This document shows positions 7,522-10,468 of a DNA stretch of 10,468 nucleotides, piece after piece. The DNA is from Cephalothrix spiralis (Eukaryota > Nemertea > Palaeonemertea > Archinemertea > Cephalotrichidae): assembly GCA_032353305.1 (NCBI GenBank), contig JAUCNG010403695.1, forward strand, positions 1 through 10,468, given 5' to 3'. The notes under the pieces are model-generated. The model had not been told where the DNA came from and searched no databases. It was given only the letters and a program-made list of their open reading frames with translations. The first letter of the stretch is position 1. Each line of letters begins with the position of its first letter. The translations under genes were made by a program, and so were the position numbers.

Positions 7522-7927
7522 ATCCCTGCTAAATTGATATTACTATTGTTCTTTTCAGAGCATGTTCCCGTGTAATTTGATTCAGTTTTACAGATGATAA
7601 ACATTTTCTGCCATGCAAGCATGTTTTACTGTAATAAATAAGCTAATATTAAATGAGATATCCATCATTTAGGCCATAAAAACGTTTTATTACCACTCAA
7701 GGGACACTAGAGAAACAAAACACTCAAAAATTACAAACCTATATTTGTATTTCATTAATAATACTTTGATCCCTCCATTTGACGCGGTCATTTTTCAACG
7801 TAGTTTGTTGAAAACAATATTGCATTATTATGTCACGTGCTCTTATTTCAAATACAATTTAATATTTCTTCACATATGAACCAGTGTAACATTTAAGCCT
7901 GGGGTCATTTAAGGGGGATCTAAAGCA

Positions 7928-7995
7928 TGCCGCACCTCCGACTCATTCCGATTTCACTAACAGTGGATTCGGAATGATCAGTCAGAGGTGCTGCA
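7928..7995. repeat. 68-nt near-continuous hairpin
   Basis: The left arm (containing GCACCTCCGACT and CATTCCGA) pairs with the right arm (TCGGAATG, GATCAGTCAGAGGTGC). The centre is CACT-AAC-AGTG, so the loop may be only 3 nt. Imperfections are a 3-nt bulge and a few mismatches or wobbles. It lies about 490 bp upstream of the channel ATG in otherwise featureless DNA. It could be a palindromic repeat family, a transposon remnant or a small structured RNA. Confidence 0.6.
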
Positions 7996-8177
7996 CGAGG
8001 GAATAATACAGGTCAGATTGGGATAAATGAAGCAAACTGAATTGAATATTTGACACTAAAGGAAGTTAAGGATTTCGATGTTGTTTTTTTAACGAAATAA
8101 AGTGTGCCTGCAGCCGTAGAGCTAACGCTTTTTAAAATCGAATCTGCGAATTTCGACCAAAAATCGTTAGATTCCCT

Positions 8178-8189
8178 CCCCCCCCCCCC
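8178..8189 (+). repeat. C12 homopolymer
   Basis: Twelve consecutive C, preceded by TTCCCT. The length may be affected by sequencing or assembly error. Confidence 0.85.
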
Positions 8190-9250
8190 ATCCTATGACC
8201 CTCTGATTAAGCCAGTGTTATCCAAATAAAATGTAGATACATGTTATGCAATTTCAGACGCGACGGTTGTAATGGCCTTAAGATAACTCAGCACGCTTTT
8301 GTGGTTTCAATAACTTAGTGATAAGATTTGTGTGATTTTTATAAACCTTTTCACAATTCTCCCGTTATAAATGTTAATAACACTATTTTAGATACTTATT
8401 GGTTTTTTAAAATTCAAAATTCGCTATAAAATTAATTTGCTTCAGCCAAAAATGGCCGGAGATAAAGGTATGCAATAGGGTTTGTTCCGTGACTTTACCA
8501 CCTATTATAGAGTCCCAAAATAAGTGGTCGCAAAAATCGTGGACAAGAATTATCTATCTATATAATCAGTCAAAACCTATAGATTAAAGTAATAGATTTA
8601 CGACATAATTCGTGATTTTATGATTCCAGTTTAAGGTCATAAATTGGATATTCTGTAACCGAGCGCATTAGCTCGACTAAAATGTTATTGAAAAACTGAA
8701 ACCATTTATTACTTTAAAAGTTTAATTCAATAGTTTCGATTTTTCCATTAGTCATGAATATTGGTTTCTATTAATATCAAAAAGTTTTCACTAAAATGAT
8801 TACCATTGTATAAGAACACAATAAAAAGTTGATTACAAATAGGAATATAATGAATAACCTTACATTACGGTTTCAAATTAAAAATTGAATTCTATTGTTT
8901 TTAAAGCTATTTGAAAATGATATTGAAAAATCATTACTTTAATAAACATGTTGCTCATGTCATTAGCGCTTAATGTTTTACGACTTAATCATTATCATCA
9001 TTTATTAATTTGATCTATTCAATTGTTATTTCGGTTTATCAAACACGTGGTCTTTGGCTTCAATTTCAAAAATTATCAGTGGACACCATCTTAAATGATC
9101 TTACAGAAACACAGAAAATCAACGTTTTTTATGAACAAAAACACAATGAAATCAGTTATTGTATAGTTTTATACATAAGAAGTGATAAATATGTGTTTAA
9201 TGACCCCATCACCCCTTGCGACTGAGAAAACAGTCGGTAATAAATGTATA

Positions 9251-9595
9251 CACAGGTTTATAGAACTTTTGAGGTTAAACCTTCAGACCCTGCAGGCTGC
9301 AGTTTTCGGCCCCCACCAAAATCTCGGAAGTGCGAGCATAAACCCCCTCAACCCTTATATTTTTGGAAAGCTTGTCGAAATTATAGGTTCAATTTTATAT
9401 TTTCGAAAGGGTCGGGCCCATTTTGGGGCTTCAGGGGCCAAATTAACATTTTTTTCAATTTTTTTAAGGTTTCCAAAAAAGGGTCGAACACGATATTTTC
9501 TGATCTGCATGGCCCAATACAATAAGATACCATTTTTGATATAAGCTTTGAAACTGGGGTCTGAAGGTTTAACCCAAAAGTTCTATAAACCTGTG
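9251..9595. mobile_element. 345-bp MITE-like DNA transposon with TA flanks
   Basis: The termini are inverted repeats: left 9251-9290 (starting CACAGGTTTATAGAAC) and right 9557-9595. They are identical except for one missing base. Each end is flanked by TA (9249-9250 and 9596-9597), the target duplication typical of Tc1/mariner-type elements. The interior is only about 265 bp, and its short reading frames are TIR-derived shadows on both strands. It encodes no transposase, so this is a non-autonomous element. The near-identity of the TIRs suggests fairly recent activity. Confidence 0.82.
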
Positions 9596-10008
9596 TAGTC
9601 ATATTTATATATATATAAGGACATTGTATTAAATATTTAAAAAAATAAATTCAATTTTTAGAATTTTCTTATTTTCGGGGATTTTTCAAGCAATCATAAT
9701 AGTCAAATATACAGAGTCTAACGTCTAACTAGAAAGAAACTGGGTATCATATGGGGTTTTGTAGTTAGTTATGAAACCTTCGCTGTGGGGCGATCGCTTA
9801 CTACGGGACGAAAACTTCACCCCACAAGAGCATCGACTTTTTTGAAGGGAAATTGCCTAAGTCCTTTTAAAACTTCGATTTACAAGTTTTCCCACAAGTG
9901 AAATTTTAAATACATACTGTATATTGTAGTTCCCATTGTGTATCTTAACCGCCTCATAAGTACGGTTTGATAAGCATAATTTGTTGCTCCATATTTAAAG
10001 AGTTTGAA

Positions 10009-10038
10009 TATAATGATCTATAATGAGCTATAATGTGC
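10009..10038 (+). repeat. Three tandem 10-bp units TATAATGnnC
   Basis: The units are TATAATGATC, TATAATGAGC and TATAATGTGC. The word TATAATGTGCA appears again at 10349-10359, about 320 bp away. Confidence 0.7.
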
Positions 10039-10051
10039 AGTACAAAACACC

Positions 10052-10066
10052 CAGGGGCGGATTCAG
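10052..10066 (+). mobile_element. Possible transposon terminus
   Basis: CAGGGGCGGATTCAG resembles, from memory, a terminal sequence seen often in invertebrate DNA-transposon copies. No matching inverted end is found in the window, so only one end or a remnant would be present. Confidence 0.25.
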
Positions 10067-10391
10067 AACCAATTTTGGGGCTGGGAAAAAATCCGAGTTT
10101 GCGGGATTTTTGTCTTTGTTATATTATATACATGTAACATTATGGGGCGAAGAAATATACATATATATGTTTTTGTATATTATAGTCCCCACAAGAAGGT
10201 TTTTTTGACAAACCCATAAATAAGGTTTGAAAACCATACTGCGAAAAACCTCACATGAGCTGCAGTCTGTGTATATGTACTTCTACTATGTATCTGTGAT
10301 AACTTGACGTAAAAATACTTAAATTATGCTGTTAACTACATAGTCAATTATAATGTGCAATGCTGTATGTACTATATTATGTGCCATGACA

Positions 10392-10436
10392 GGGGGGGGG
10401 GGTATGAAAAGTGCAGGCACCGACGTATGAAAAGTG
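10392..10436 (+). repeat. G11 run followed by a repeated 12-mer
   Basis: Eleven G at 10392-10402 run into GTATGAAAAGTG (10402-10413), which is repeated exactly at 10425-10436. This may be the edge of a longer repeat that continues past the window. Confidence 0.7.
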
Positions 10437-10468
10437 ATTTTTTTTTCAACATAAACAAAATAGACCAC

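Larger units (their letters stand above)
7596..9248. other. Non-coding stretch, no supported gene
   Basis: Apart from the hairpin at 7928-7995 and a C12 run at 8178-8189, I see only AT-rich unique-looking sequence. The longest frame (9010-9225, plus) has no ATG at its start and no recognisable motif. Confidence 0.6.

Noticed and set aside
7541-7559. Good-looking plus-strand splice acceptor (pyrimidine tract then CAG)
   Set aside because: The sequence after it has stops within about a dozen codons in the frame checked, and no plus-strand exon is visible.
9010-9225. Plus-strand 71-codon frame before the MITE
   Set aside because: It starts with TTG and has no recognisable domain, no convincing splice sites, and a length expected by chance.
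9182-9602. Several overlapping frames on both strands, two beginning with similar TQVYRTF peptides
   Set aside because: The similarity comes from the two inverted repeat arms of the MITE being read on opposite strands. These are not genes.

Overview
The window looks like animal nuclear DNA. It is AT-rich and sparsely genic, it carries small inverted-repeat elements, and its only convincing gene encodes metazoan-type extracellular modules (kringle, SRCR) inside a DEG/ENaC-type channel. A lophotrochozoan such as a bivalve mollusc is my best guess. That guess is inference from protein style and repeat content, because no species-specific marker is visible. I see no bacterial operon, tRNA, rRNA or CRISPR array.

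Layout. Positions 1-3203 are non-coding as far as I can tell. They hold a set of TGACGTCA (CRE-type) palindromes, short dispersed repeats, and a roughly 370-bp fold-back structure (2148-2514). Positions 3204-7442 on the minus strand form one uninterrupted 1412-codon reading frame. A TATAAAA box candidate lies 73 bp upstream of its ATG, and a possible poly(A) region lies about 90 bp downstream of its stop. Positions 7443-9250 are gene-free, with a 68-nt hairpin (7928-7995) and a C12 run. Positions 9251-9595 are a 345-bp MITE-like element with near-perfect 39/40-bp terminal inverted repeats and a TA on each side. Positions 9596-10468 hold further short repeats and a possible transposon end.

The gene is the main result. 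The DEG/ENaC core is all present: the HG gating motif, TM1, the post-TM1 segment, the cysteine-rich region, the C-x4-CPxxC-x4-Y palm motif, and TM2 with LLCDIGG...GAS. The ectodomain is interrupted by a canonical kringle, a degenerate kringle, an SRCR domain and long helical stretches. After TM2 come a basic cytoplasmic loop, a third transmembrane helix, and about 280 residues that read as a six-bladed beta-propeller on the extracellular side. The whole protein would be a three-pass channel subunit with kringle, SRCR and propeller binding modules, encoded without introns. I do not know of a described channel with this arrangement, but I cannot search databases.
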